In this document: positions 44,138 through 52,661 of the stretch, in pieces
Layout of the letters: every line of letters starts with the position of its first letter
How positions within the stretch are numbered: position 1 is the first letter of the stretch
Assembly (NCBI RefSeq): GCF_918698095.1
Contig: NZ_CAKKLY010000004.1
Coordinates: forward strand, 62,001 to 126,000
DNA from: Arthrobacter sp. Bi83
GTDB taxonomy: Bacteria > Actinomycetota > Actinomycetes > Actinomycetales > Micrococcaceae
Length of the DNA stretch: 64,000 nt
Direction of reading: 5' to 3'
Notes under the pieces: model-generated
Database searches by the model: none
Told to the model about the DNA's origin: nothing
What the model saw: only the letters and a program-made list of their open reading frames with translations
Made by a program: the position numbers and the translations under genes

Positions 44138-45964
44138 TCACCTCGAGGGTTTGAGCACCATCGCCGAGCCGCCCCCGCGCCTAACGGGCTCAGCCGCGGC
44201 GACCATTCTCCCGTCGGGTTTGAATTCGATGGCGGTCGCCGCGCCGATCTCTGCTGCCGAGGTGAACGCGTCACCAGACTTTGTGAGCTGATGACCGTAG
44301 GGTTTCAGCTGCTTTCCGTAGGCGGTGATGAACTGCGGCTCGGCCGTAACCTGGGCCGTGTTCCGCTGCGAGGCGCGCGGTGCCGCGATGGCCCCGGCGA
44401 TGCTCATGTGCAGATCAACCCTGTTCAGGATGGTCTGAAGGACCGTAGTGATGATCGTCGATCCGCCGGGCGAGCCGAGCGCGAGGAATGGCTCGCCGTC
44501 CTCGAGGATGATGGTCGGGGACATCGAAGAGCGAGGACGCTTTCCCGCCTCAATCCGGTTCGGGTCCTTCGGGTCATACACGGTCGAGAAGTCGGTCAGC
44601 TCGTTGTTGAGCAGGAATCCGCGGCCGGGCACCACGATCCCGGACCCGCCGGTCTGCTCGATCGTGAGGGTGTACTCGACCACGTTGCCCCACTTGTCGG
44701 CGACCGTCATGTTGGTTGTCGAGATGTTCTCGGTGTCCTTATCGTCAGCGAGGGCCGCGGCGGCAGCCGGGCACACGCCGTCGTACGTGGACACGTCACC
44801 TGCCGCGACGGGCTTCGCGGCCGCTTTCTTCGGGTTGATCCGGCACGCGCGCTCCTTGCCGAAAAGCGGGTCAGTGAGGGCGGCAGTAGGAACGTCGGTA
44901 AACGCCGGGTCCCCCACATACTTGCCGCGGTCCGCGAAGGCGAGTGCACTCGCCTCGAGATAGTGGTGGAGGGCGTCGGGCGTGGACATCCCCGCAAGGT
45001 TGAAGGGCTCCAGGATGTTCAGCGCCTCGCCGACCGTCGTGCCTCCGCTGCTCGACGGCGCCATGCCGTAGACGTCCAGGTCGCGGTATTCCACGTGCGT
45101 GGGCGCCTGGTCTAGGGCGCGGTAGGCTGCGAGATCCGCCGTCGTCATGTGGCCGGCCGGGATGGGCAGCTTCGTGGCCGCCGTCTTCGGCGGAGCCTGC
45201 ACTGTGGCCGCGATTTCCGCGGCGAGCGGGCCGCGGTAGAAGCCCCGCATCCCCTTGTCCGCGAGGAACCGGTACGTCCGGGCGAGGTCGGGGTTCTTGA
45301 AGACACTGCCGACGGCGGGCGCGTCGCCGCCGGGGAGGAAGAGGCTGCGCGTCGAGGTGAACGCGTTGAAGCGGAGCTTGTTGTCGAGAGTCTGCTGGCG
45401 GAACGTGTCGTCGACGACGAAGCCGCGGGTCGCGACCTTGATGGCGGGCTTGAGGGCATCGTCCAGGTCCAAAGTGCCCCAGCGGTCGAGTGCGCGCTCC
45501 CACGTGGCCGGTGTGCCGGGGACGCCGACAGAGACGCCACTCGTGACGAGTTCGGGCGTGAAATTGTACGGCTTGCCGGTCTTGGGGTCGATGAACGCGT
45601 TGTGCGGCATCGCTGCCGGTGCGGTCTCGCGGCCGTCAATCGTGCCCACACGGCCGGTCTTGGCGTTGTAGAACACGAAGTAGCCGCCCCCGCCGATCCC
45701 AGCGCTGTAGGGCTCGGTCACGCCAAGCGTCGCGGCGGCTGCGACGGCGGCGTCCGCCGCGTTGCCGCCCTCGCGGAGGACATCGATCGCCGCGGCAGAT
45801 GCCTCCGGGTCCACGGTGCTCACCGCGCCGCCGTACCCGGTGGCGGTCGCGGTCTTGTCGGTCTGCCGCGGATCGGCGAACGCGGGGCTGGTGACGGCGC
45901 CGCTTGTCACTGTCATTGCCAGGGCCGCCGTGAGGGCAGCCAGTCGACGGCTCACATAGGGCAT
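44138..45964 (-). CDS. ggt: Gamma-glutamyltransferase
   Basis: A 608-residue exported gamma-glutamyltranspeptidase that cleaves glutathione and other gamma-glutamyl compounds outside the cytoplasm. A signal peptide (MPYVSRRL, then LAALTAALAMTVTSGAVTSPAFA) precedes the large subunit. The self-cleavage nucleophile is Thr416 in NISTTNMTVAD, which becomes the N-terminus of the small subunit. SSMSPTI and GSPGGSTI form the glutamate-binding loops. The start at 45964 has TTGGGAG five bases upstream, better than the ATG at 45976. Confidence 0.93.
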   Translation of the reverse strand: MPYVSRRLAALTAALAMTVTSGAVTSPAFADPRQTDKTATATGYGGAVSTVDPEASAAAIDVLREGGNAADAAVAAAATLGVTEPYSAGIGGGGYFVFYNAKTGRVGTIDGRETAPAAMPHNAFIDPKTGKPYNFTPELVTSGVSVGVPGTPATWERALDRWGTLDLDDALKPAIKVATRGFVVDDTFRQQTLDNKLRFNAFTSTRSLFLPGGDAPAVGSVFKNPDLARTYRFLADKGMRGFYRGPLAAEIAATVQAPPKTAATKLPIPAGHMTTADLAAYRALDQAPTHVEYRDLDVYGMAPSSSGGTTVGEALNILEPFNLAGMSTPDALHHYLEASALAFADRGKYVGDPAFTDVPTAALTDPLFGKERACRINPKKAAAKPVAAGDVSTYDGVCPAAAAALADDKDTENISTTNMTVADKWGNVVEYTLTIEQTGGSGIVVPGRGFLLNNELTDFSTVYDPKDPNRIEAGKRPRSSMSPTIILEDGEPFLALGSPGGSTIITTVLQTILNRVDLHMSIAGAIAAPRASQRNTAQVTAEPQFITAYGKQLKPYGHQLTKSGDAFTSAAEIGAATAIEFKPDGRMVAAAEPVRRGGGSAMVLKPSR

Positions 45965-46073
45965 GGTGGCTCCCAAGTCAGGGTGATGCGAGTTGACGGT
46001 ACTGCAACGCTACTCCGCCGGGGAGTGACACTCAACACCGCGGTGGGCCGCGGAACTGGCAACTTCCGAGGTT

Positions 46074-47348
46074 CTACGACGGCGGGGATTCCGCTGTCGA
46101 CGCGCTGGTCGAGTCTGCGGACTGGTCGGCCTGGGGATGCTGCTGACGGCTCGCCAGCAGGAACGGCACCGCGATCAACTCGACAACGCCGCCGATCGCC
46201 AACGAGGCGGCGTAGCCGTACACATCTGCCGCCCGGCCGAGCAGCGGCTGCACCACCACGCCGCCGCTTGATCCCATGAGCGAGTCGAAGCTAAGTACCG
46301 TTGCCCGCTGCTTCGAGGCGATCATGTCGTTCAGGTAGGCCTGCCGCACCGGCGTACCCGCCGAGGCGACCACAGCCCAAAGTGCCAACAGCGCCAGGGC
46401 GACCCAGAACACCTGGGTGAACCCGAGCACGACCAGAATCAATGCGCCAAGGATGCTGCTCAGAATCAGAACGGTCGTGCGTTTGCGCACGAGGCGGCGG
46501 ATGTGGGGCGCCATCCAACCGCCTAGTACCTGCCCTCCAGCCACGATTGCCGCCGCCAGACCCGCCACGGAGTACGCGTGCGGGTCGCCGAAGAGCTCAA
46601 GCAGGAACGGCTGGAGGGCGTAGAACACGTAGATACCGACGCCGGCGCTGAACGGCGCGGCCAGCATCACGTAACGCACCGGGGGATTCTTTAGACCGCT
46701 TTCAATCGAGGCGGAGAGCACGGCACGGGTGGCCTGGAGAGGATGGGTCGAGCGTTCGGGCGTGAACCCGATATCGTGCATGAGCCAAAAGGCCACGGCG
46801 AACATGGCCGCCAGCACCCCCACGCGCAGCAGAAACGGCACGCCCAGGTTGGTGGCCTGCGCGATCACACCGCCTGCCACCGAACCGGCGAGCATCGCGA
46901 CCCCCGACACCATCTGCCCGCGCCCAAGCACCGTCTCCAGCCCGCCTTCGTACCCTGAGAAGCGCAACGCGTCGACGAGCCAGGCCTCGACCGCACCCGA
47001 AAAGAACGTGAAGCCCAGGCCTAGCAGGACCGACACCACAGCCCACCACCAGAATGGGGCGGAGACCTGCCAGAGCAGGTAGTACAGGTAGGTCGAGATG
47101 GCCAGTGTCACCGTGCCGAGCAGGAATGAAACGCGTCGCCCCCACCCATCGGCAACCACGCCGGTGGGCACCTCGAACAGCACCATGCCAGCTGTGAAAA
47201 AGGCGTTGGCGGCAAAGGCTTCGAGGTTGCTAAGTCCTGCATCCAGCAGGAAAAGCGTGTTGATTCCCCAGATGAAGGAGGCCGCAAGGGTGTTGCCCAG
47301 CGTCAGCGTGAGGTAGACGCGCTGAGTCTTGCGGGCGCCGGCGTTCAT
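46074..47348 (-). CDS. MFS transporter
   Basis: A 424-residue major-facilitator protein with about 12 membrane segments. The TM2-TM3 loop motif is GVVADGWGRRVSFLLG, and NAFFTAGMVLFEVPTGVVAD is typical of DHA3-like drug or unknown-substrate exporters. The frame is open to 47465, but MNAGARKTQRVYLTL at 47348 starts directly before TM1 and is the better start. A hydrophilic Gln/Ser/Asp-rich tail ends the protein. It is downstream of the acyltransferase gene on the same strand; no substrate clue. Confidence 0.85.
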   Translation of the reverse strand: MNAGARKTQRVYLTLTLGNTLAASFIWGINTLFLLDAGLSNLEAFAANAFFTAGMVLFEVPTGVVADGWGRRVSFLLGTVTLAISTYLYYLLWQVSAPFWWWAVVSVLLGLGFTFFSGAVEAWLVDALRFSGYEGGLETVLGRGQMVSGVAMLAGSVAGGVIAQATNLGVPFLLRVGVLAAMFAVAFWLMHDIGFTPERSTHPLQATRAVLSASIESGLKNPPVRYVMLAAPFSAGVGIYVFYALQPFLLELFGDPHAYSVAGLAAAIVAGGQVLGGWMAPHIRRLVRKRTTVLILSSILGALILVVLGFTQVFWVALALLALWAVVASAGTPVRQAYLNDMIASKQRATVLSFDSLMGSSGGVVVQPLLGRAADVYGYAASLAIGGVVELIAVPFLLASRQQHPQADQSADSTSASTAESPPS

Positions 47349-47475
47349 CGCGTCGCCGTCCCCGCCAGGGCGAGGGGGGAGCACGAATCCATTCTCGTCT
47401 CGATTGTCGGAGCCCGCCAGAGCGGATGCAAGCGCAGGGGCGATGGTGGTGCTCGTCCAGTCCAAGGCCTCGGTC

Positions 47476-48615
47476 CTAGCCGAGTCGGTCCTCGACGCCG
47501 CCGCAGCTGTCCGGATAGTGGCTGTCGAAGCGATCTCGCGCGATGCGTCCCAGCCTTTCGACGGTGTGCCAGCTGACGACCGCGAGCAGCAGGGTCAGCA
47601 GGATCGCCGACACAGCCACCAACGGCGGGAGGTTGGCTGTCGATCCGCCATTGAGCCAGAGAATGACGACATAGTTCCACAGGTACGCGGCGTAGGAAAC
47701 TGTGCCCAGCCCTTGCAATGCGCGCGTCCACGTCGGCATCGCACGGGTACGGGAGGCGGCCAGCACCACGAGGACGGCCGCGCCGGCCATGGCCAGCGGG
47801 CCCCCGACGAAGAAGAAGGCTGGCGTTTCGTTGGCCTTGGAGAAGAACATCAGCAGCGCCAGGACAAGGACCGCGACGAGCAGGGCCGCCAGCCTGAGCC
47901 TGCGGCCGGAGAACCAGCGAAAGACATGCACCCTGTACAGGCGCAGCGCCGAACCAACGATAAGCCCGAGACCCCACGTCGTCGGCAGCGCGTAGACCAA
48001 GGAGTGAAGCTGCGGAGCCAGGACCAGCATCGCCAGCACACTCGCCGTCATGACGGAAACGACGACGGCGGCAGACCAGCCGATCAGCCGGCCCTGGCGG
48101 TTACGCCGCAGGGCGAACACCAGCAGAGCCGGCCAGACCAGATAGAACTGTTCTTCCACGGCCAGCGTCCAAAGCGGTCCGATGGCCATGCTGACATCGA
48201 AGGGCAGCGGTAAGTCCTTGAGATAGCCGAAACCGGTGAGGAGGGTATAGCCGATGATTCCTTTGGACCGGTCCCCAAGCACGTCTGCCGTGAGTTCCAC
48301 GATGGCGTAGACGCTCAGGAAGGCTATGAGCGCCGGCAACAGGCGGAAGGCCCGGTGTGCGTAAAAGCGGCCGTAACGGATTTTGCGATGCCGTTCGACA
48401 TCCCTGACCAGCACGCCCGTGATCAGGTAGCCGCTCAGCACGAAGAAGACAATGACACCGACGATGCCGGCACCTTCAAACACACCGGGCCACGAATGTC
48501 CAAACAGAACGGCACCAACTGCGGCACCGCGAAGAACGTCCAGGCCCTCCAGCCTCGGGCGCTCTGCACCTCGCTGGGTGGCCGCCGCGGCCGTTCCTCC
48601 ACGTAGCAACGTCAT
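47476..48615 (-). CDS. Acyltransferase family 3 (OafA/YrhL-like)
   Basis: A 379-residue integral membrane acyltransferase with about ten hydrophobic segments. The catalytic His lies in AVLFGHSWP, and family motifs include FFVLSGYLITGVLV, FYAHRAFRLLPAL and LWTLAVEEQFYLVWP. Members transfer acetyl or other acyl groups to sugars of the cell envelope or to secondary metabolites. GGAGG precedes the ATG by 4 bases. No SGNH domain is fused. Target unknown. Confidence 0.9.
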   Translation of the reverse strand: MTLLRGGTAAAATQRGAERPRLEGLDVLRGAAVGAVLFGHSWPGVFEGAGIVGVIVFFVLSGYLITGVLVRDVERHRKIRYGRFYAHRAFRLLPALIAFLSVYAIVELTADVLGDRSKGIIGYTLLTGFGYLKDLPLPFDVSMAIGPLWTLAVEEQFYLVWPALLVFALRRNRQGRLIGWSAAVVVSVMTASVLAMLVLAPQLHSLVYALPTTWGLGLIVGSALRLYRVHVFRWFSGRRLRLAALLVAVLVLALLMFFSKANETPAFFFVGGPLAMAGAAVLVVLAASRTRAMPTWTRALQGLGTVSYAAYLWNYVVILWLNGGSTANLPPLVAVSAILLTLLLAVVSWHTVERLGRIARDRFDSHYPDSCGGVEDRLG

Positions 48616-48849
48616 ATAACCTCCGGAGCCTCTAGCCTGCCGGTTCCACCTTCAGCCGGACCGAGGCACCATCCGACCCTGTCTCCTGACGTGACTGTGA
48701 TTGAAGACGCCAGTCCCGCGCCTCTTCCAAGTATCCCCGATGTCGCTGGACGAACCCTGACCCCCGTCAAGTCATCGACCATGGCTGCGCACGCAGCGGT
48801 CTTCGGTGGAGTCCAAGGCGGCCGTCGTCGCCACGTAAGAACCCTGCGC
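48616..48849. other. Intergenic region upstream of the acyltransferase gene
   Basis: About 230 bp holding the acyltransferase promoter and the 3' flank of the VOC gene. No gene, hairpin or promoter consensus could be supported by eye. Confidence 0.4.
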
Positions 48850-49236
48850 CTAGCGCTGGAAGGCTTCCTTAACGTCCGGCGGCGTCTTTTCCTGAATGAC
48901 CCAGCGGTTGCCATCAGGGTCACTGAAGAACGCGAAGGCGATACCGCCCATGTCCTGAACGTCGCTGATTACCGCTCCCCGCCGGAGTAGCTCAGCCCGT
49001 GTCGATTCCATATCGGCGACCACGAGCTGCAGGCCTTCCAGGCTGCCTGCGGCCATGCTGGTCATTCCCGTGCCGATGACTATGGACGTGGCGGAGCCGG
49101 GTGGCGTGAGCTGGACAACCCTGATGCCGGGTATGTATTCAACATCGTGGTCCAGGGCGAAACCGAGCTGGTCTGTGTAGAACGACTTAGCTTTGTCCAC
49201 GTCAGTAACCGGTACTTGTACGACCTCGAGGCTCAT
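48850..49236 (-). CDS. VOC family protein
   Basis: A 128-residue vicinal-oxygen-chelate protein: SLEVVQVPVTDVDKAKSFYTDQLGF at the start, IRVVQLTPPGSATSIVIGTG in the centre, and FAFFSDPDGNRWVIQEK at the end. The closing pattern is typical of glyoxalase/bleomycin-resistance-like proteins found with extradiol-type metal sites. Two close ATGs (49242 and 49236) are possible; 49236 gives better spacing to the GTGAGG site. Function unknown. Confidence 0.82.
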   Translation of the reverse strand: MSLEVVQVPVTDVDKAKSFYTDQLGFALDHDVEYIPGIRVVQLTPPGSATSIVIGTGMTSMAAGSLEGLQLVVADMESTRAELLRRGAVISDVQDMGGIAFAFFSDPDGNRWVIQEKTPPDVKEAFQR

Positions 49237-49347
49237 CTCCATGAGCCTCACAGTACCCGAGACTGCCACGCAGGGGCGATGATCACGCGGCGGGAACTGT
49301 CGGCAGGGCGGCCTCCAAGGTTTACCGGTTATCTCTAGGTTCCTCCC

Positions 49348-49435
49348 ACCAGACTCTCAGTATCTGGTCGGGAAGCGCACCCCATGAACTGATCGACCAG
49401 GCGCCGGGCCCTCCGTCCTCTGCAGGGGCCCGGCG
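49348..49435 (+). promoter_or_regulatory. Two hairpins in the leader of the PAS-ANTAR gene
   Basis: Hairpin 1, ACCAGA-N9-TCTGGT (49348-49368), is followed by hairpin 2, a 10-bp stem CGCCGGGCCC/GGGCCCGGCG with a 14-base loop (49402-49435). Hairpin 2 ends about 16 bases before the ribosome-binding site. ANTAR proteins bind paired RNA hairpins, so autoregulation is possible, but the loops are not the canonical six bases. Hairpin 2 could also act as a terminator. Confidence 0.55.
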
Positions 49436-49461
49436 GTTCCATCACCTATTGGAGAGTCGGC

Positions 49462-50085
49462 ATGGAGCACAAACGGGAGACCTACTCCTTTTCACTCGGA
49501 CCAGGGAGCGAATGCCCGTCGGGAACGTTCGTCCTGGACGTGTCCACCGGGCGCTGCGACTGGACTGACGGCCTGTATGCCATCCACGGCTACACGCGCG
49601 GGGAGATTGTCCCCACCGTCGAGCTGGCCCTGGCGCACACACATGCGGAGGACCGCGAGCCTGTCCGCCGGCTGATCTCGGACATCTCTTCCTACGGCGG
49701 TCAGGGCGCGACCTTCCACCGGATCCTCGACAGCACGGGGAACGAGCACCGTGTTCTCACCGTGGCACAAGCATATGAAGGCCGTGAGCCGATCACGCCG
49801 ATTCACGGAGTCACGATCGACCTGACCAGGTCGGTGGATGCGGAAGCAGGACGTGCAGCCAGCGCAGCTGTCGCCGGCGCCTACGCCAGCAGGGCTGTCA
49901 TAGAACAGGCGAAAGGAATCATCATGGGCCTGCTGGACGTCCAGTCGGACAAGGCCTTCTCCATCCTTGCGACCCGAAGCCAGCACACCAACACCAAGCT
50001 CGCTGCCGTCGCATCCGAACTCACCCAAGCCGCCGGCCACGGAGCTCTGCTGCGGACACTGCGTCGGTGGGGCATCCCGTCGTAG
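49462..50085 (+). CDS. PAS-ANTAR RNA-binding antiterminator-type regulator
   Basis: A 207-residue signalling protein. Residues about 15-125 form a PAS fold (CDWTDGLYAIHGYTRGEI, then HAEDREPVRRLI and VLTVAQAYEGREPITPIHGVTIDLT). Residues about 145-205 form an ANTAR domain (SRAVIEQAKGIIMGLLDVQSDKAFSIL). ANTAR domains bind tandem RNA hairpins and prevent transcription termination. The PAS domain would supply the signal (light, redox or ligand; unknown). TTGGAGAG precedes the ATG, and two hairpins lie in its own leader. Confidence 0.88.
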   Translation: MEHKRETYSFSLGPGSECPSGTFVLDVSTGRCDWTDGLYAIHGYTRGEIVPTVELALAHTHAEDREPVRRLISDISSYGGQGATFHRILDSTGNEHRVLTVAQAYEGREPITPIHGVTIDLTRSVDAEAGRAASAAVAGAYASRAVIEQAKGIIMGLLDVQSDKAFSILATRSQHTNTKLAAVASELTQAAGHGALLRTLRRWGIPS

Positions 50086-50379
50086 ATGGAAAGCCCTACC
50101 GCCCGTCGATGACCACGTCTCACTGAAAGGACCGGCATCTTCTCGGCCACTGCGATCCAGCTGCCCGCCATGCCACCCAGCCTGGCGCGGGTCCTTGGAT
50201 GCCGGGTCCGGTGCAACTGGGGGGAGTGCGCCGGACCCGGCTGTTCTGGGGTTCTCCGGTCGCGGTACCTTCAACTCCAGGACACTCACAGTCTTACGGG
50301 TGCATCTTGGGATAAGCGCGGAGCCGAGCACGGAGGGTGGTCTCGGTACTGCCCCGAATGGAGGGGATGACTCCAAGGT
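50086..50379. other. Intergenic region between converging genes
   Basis: About 290 bp between the ANTAR gene and the lytic transglycosylase, which converge here. No supported ORF. No clear terminator hairpin was found for either gene. Confidence 0.4.
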
Positions 50380-51135
50380 TCATCTAGGGGGGTCCGACCG
50401 TGTGGCGTATGCGTTGGCCTGCTCCCTCACTTGGCGCACGTAGGCATCCGACTGGTTGTAAGAGAGGACGGCGTCTGTCCAGCCTTGGCCGGTGGTGAGG
50501 TCACGGCCGCCGGCGCAGAGGTACGAAGCGGCAGTCAGGGCGGCGTCGTCGATGTTCAGGGGGTCGGCTTCGCCGTCTCCGTTCCCGTCGCGCCCTGCCA
50601 GCTGCCAGGTGGAGGGAATGAACTGCATCGGTCCGACGGCATGGTCCCAGAGAGCGTCGCCGTCCAGGACGCCGGCGTCTGTGTCGGCGATGGCGGCGAA
50701 ACCATCGCCGTTGAGGCTGGGACCAATAATGGGCCGGCTCGCCTGCCCGGTGGTCGTCAAACGTCCGCCTCCGTGACTTCCGTGCGCGGACTCGACGAAT
50801 CCGATGGCTGCCACCGTATTCCAGCCGATCCCGCACGTCGGGGCAGTGGTGTTGGCACCGCTGGCGGCAGCCGCATAGGCCTGAAGGGCCCGGGCCGGTA
50901 TTCCGGTTTCCGCCGCAGTCCGGGCGAGCCACTGGGCGTCAATCGTGCTCTTGGTGATGTTGACGGCAGGAGTGCTGTTCGTGGACAGCACCTCGAGTTT
51001 CGCCTCTGATTGTGGCGGTGCGGGCTGTGCCTGGGCGGTCTCCCCGCCGAACACGCGGAGCGCCCAGAAGGAGAATCCGGAAGCGAGGCAGAATGCGAAA
51101 ACGCTGAAAACTGCAAGTCGCTTCAGACGGAGCAC
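50380..51135 (-). CDS. Secreted lytic transglycosylase (MltB/SLT_2-like)
   Basis: A 251-residue exported peptidoglycan lytic transglycosylase. A signal/anchor segment (LAVFSVFAFCLASGFSFWAL) precedes a Pro/Ala linker and the catalytic domain. The latter contains the catalytic Glu in AAIGFVESAHGSHGG and the AVGPMQFIPSTW motif, plus a C-terminal DAVLSYNQSDAYV. It would cut glycan strands outside the membrane during growth. The start is GTG. A downstream DNGDGEAD-like acidic stretch (GRDGNGDGEADPLNIDD) may bind calcium. Confidence 0.87.
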   Translation of the reverse strand: MLRLKRLAVFSVFAFCLASGFSFWALRVFGGETAQAQPAPPQSEAKLEVLSTNSTPAVNITKSTIDAQWLARTAAETGIPARALQAYAAAASGANTTAPTCGIGWNTVAAIGFVESAHGSHGGGRLTTTGQASRPIIGPSLNGDGFAAIADTDAGVLDGDALWDHAVGPMQFIPSTWQLAGRDGNGDGEADPLNIDDAALTAASYLCAGGRDLTTGQGWTDAVLSYNQSDAYVRQVREQANAYATRSDPPR

Positions 51136-51192
51136 GGGCTACCCATACCGGAGTGCTGAAGACCGCGCCGGCAGCCCGATCCGCGGCATTGC

Positions 51193-51504
51193 CTAGCCTT
51201 CACATTCGGTGCAGTAAGCGTGGCCGTCCTTCTCGCGTGCGATTTGGGAGCGGTGCCGGACCAGGAAACAGGAGTAGCAGGTGAATTCGTCCTGCGCCTG
51301 GGGTACGACTTGGACGACCAGTTCCTCGGCGACGAACTCTCCGCCCGGGGTGACGGCGTCGTCCAAGGCGTCAGCCTCGTCCAGCTCGCGGACGACGCTG
51401 CGGGCGTCCGGGGCGTTCGCGGACTGAAGCGCCTCCAGGGAGTTGTCCTGAGATTCTTTGACGTCGGATCGTACTTCGTCGTAATCGGTTGCCACTTGGT
51501 TCAT
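51193..51504 (-). CDS. DUF4193 family protein with a zinc-ribbon end
   Basis: A 103-residue acidic protein conserved in actinobacteria. The start MNQVATDYDEVRSDVKE is followed by an acidic middle (LDEADALDDAVTP) and a C-terminal CYSC...CTEC pair that probably binds zinc. The function of the family is unknown; it is often found near the housekeeping sigma factor locus, which is not the case here, so this may be a second copy. The ATG at 51504 is chosen because the family starts there and AGAAGAGAA precedes it. Confidence 0.85.
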   Translation of the reverse strand: MNQVATDYDEVRSDVKESQDNSLEALQSANAPDARSVVRELDEADALDDAVTPGGEFVAEELVVQVVPQAQDEFTCYSCFLVRHRSQIAREKDGHAYCTECEG

Positions 51505-51649
51505 TCTCTTCTCTGACGTTCTTGTCTGACGGGAATGCAACTTACACCATTTCACCGGCATTCCCCTGTCACGACGGCAGATGGGTGTGTGGCTGAGGCT
51601 CAGGAAGTCCCACCAATTCCCTGCCCGAGAAGTCCGTCGTGCGCGCCAG

Positions 51650-52522
51650 TCAGGCGCGGCGCGGCAGCCACGCGGTCACGAATCCGCCGCGGGAGCGATC
51701 ATGGCTGCCGTCGCTCGCGAGCCCGTCTGGGGTCGTGAGCGAGATAGCGCGGCCGTAGCGCGCGCACAGCTCCGGGATCGGATGTTCCCTGCACTCCCAG
51801 CCGGCTGCTTCGAGCAACCGGACCGGATCAGGCGGATTCGCCCGTGCCAGCAGTTCGCTCATCGGCAGGCCGGTCTGGGCGCTGAACTCGCGCAGCTTCG
51901 CTTCCACTTCTTCGGTGGCCGGCAGGGGGACGGCCCGCTCGATCACCGCCCGTGAGCCCGACGGCGATAACGCCGCCACTTCTTGCAGCGTCGCTAGCTG
52001 GGCGTCGGCGCTCAGGTACGGCAGCAGGCCCTCGATGATCCAGGTGGTCGGCTGCTGTCGGTCATAGCCGGCGGTGAGGAGAGCATTTTCCCAAGGCTGG
52101 GCCAGGTCGGTGGGCACCGTGATCAGGTGGCAGGCCGGTTTGGCGGACAGCCCTTCCATCACGGCGGCTTTGAACTCGAGGACGTTGGCGTGGTCGAGTT
52201 CCAGAACCCGCGAGCCGGGTGGCCACTTGAGCCGGTAGACGCGGGTGTCCAGTCCCGCGCCGAGGATCACGGTCTGGAGGTCTTGAGGCTCCGACTGGAG
52301 AAAGTCGTCGATGAAGCGGGTCCGCAGCCCGATGTAGGTGGAAGCAAGCAGGAGCGGCTGCTGCAGTGCAGGGGCAGCCGTCGGGTCTGCAGGCCACACC
52401 GTGGGCAGGTCCAGGTTCGACCGGGCACCGGCCACGAGAGCAGCAGCAAAAGGATCGGCAGCAAGTGCATCCGGCCGGGTCGTCTCGACAGCGCGGCCGG
52501 CGGCAACGGCAAGAGCCGTCAT
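51650..52522 (-). CDS. SAM-dependent methyltransferase, leucine carboxyl methyltransferase-like family
   Basis: A 290-residue class I methyltransferase of the actinobacterial PpmC-like (LCMT/TIGR00027) family. The N-terminal TTRPDALAADPFAAALV is followed by a SAM-binding loop QTVILGAGLDTRVYRL, then RVLELDHANVLEFK, and WIIEGLLPYLSADAQ. Substrate unknown; homologues methylate carboxyl or hydroxyl groups. The ATG at 52522 with GAAGGG upstream is preferred to the TTG at 52552. Stands alone. Confidence 0.85.
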   Translation of the reverse strand: MTALAVAAGRAVETTRPDALAADPFAAALVAGARSNLDLPTVWPADPTAAPALQQPLLLASTYIGLRTRFIDDFLQSEPQDLQTVILGAGLDTRVYRLKWPPGSRVLELDHANVLEFKAAVMEGLSAKPACHLITVPTDLAQPWENALLTAGYDRQQPTTWIIEGLLPYLSADAQLATLQEVAALSPSGSRAVIERAVPLPATEEVEAKLREFSAQTGLPMSELLARANPPDPVRLLEAAGWECREHPIPELCARYGRAISLTTPDGLASDGSHDRSRGGFVTAWLPRRA

Positions 52523-52661
52523 GGGCAGCCCTTCACCTTCAAGACCTGTCAATTGTTCAGCCTCCCCCGTCAGGAAGCCATCGTCGCATGCGCGCCGGCG
52601 TGGATCGTGCCATCAACCCCCTCAGGACCAACGTGGCGTTCTCTGTCGCGGCCCCAGGGAC

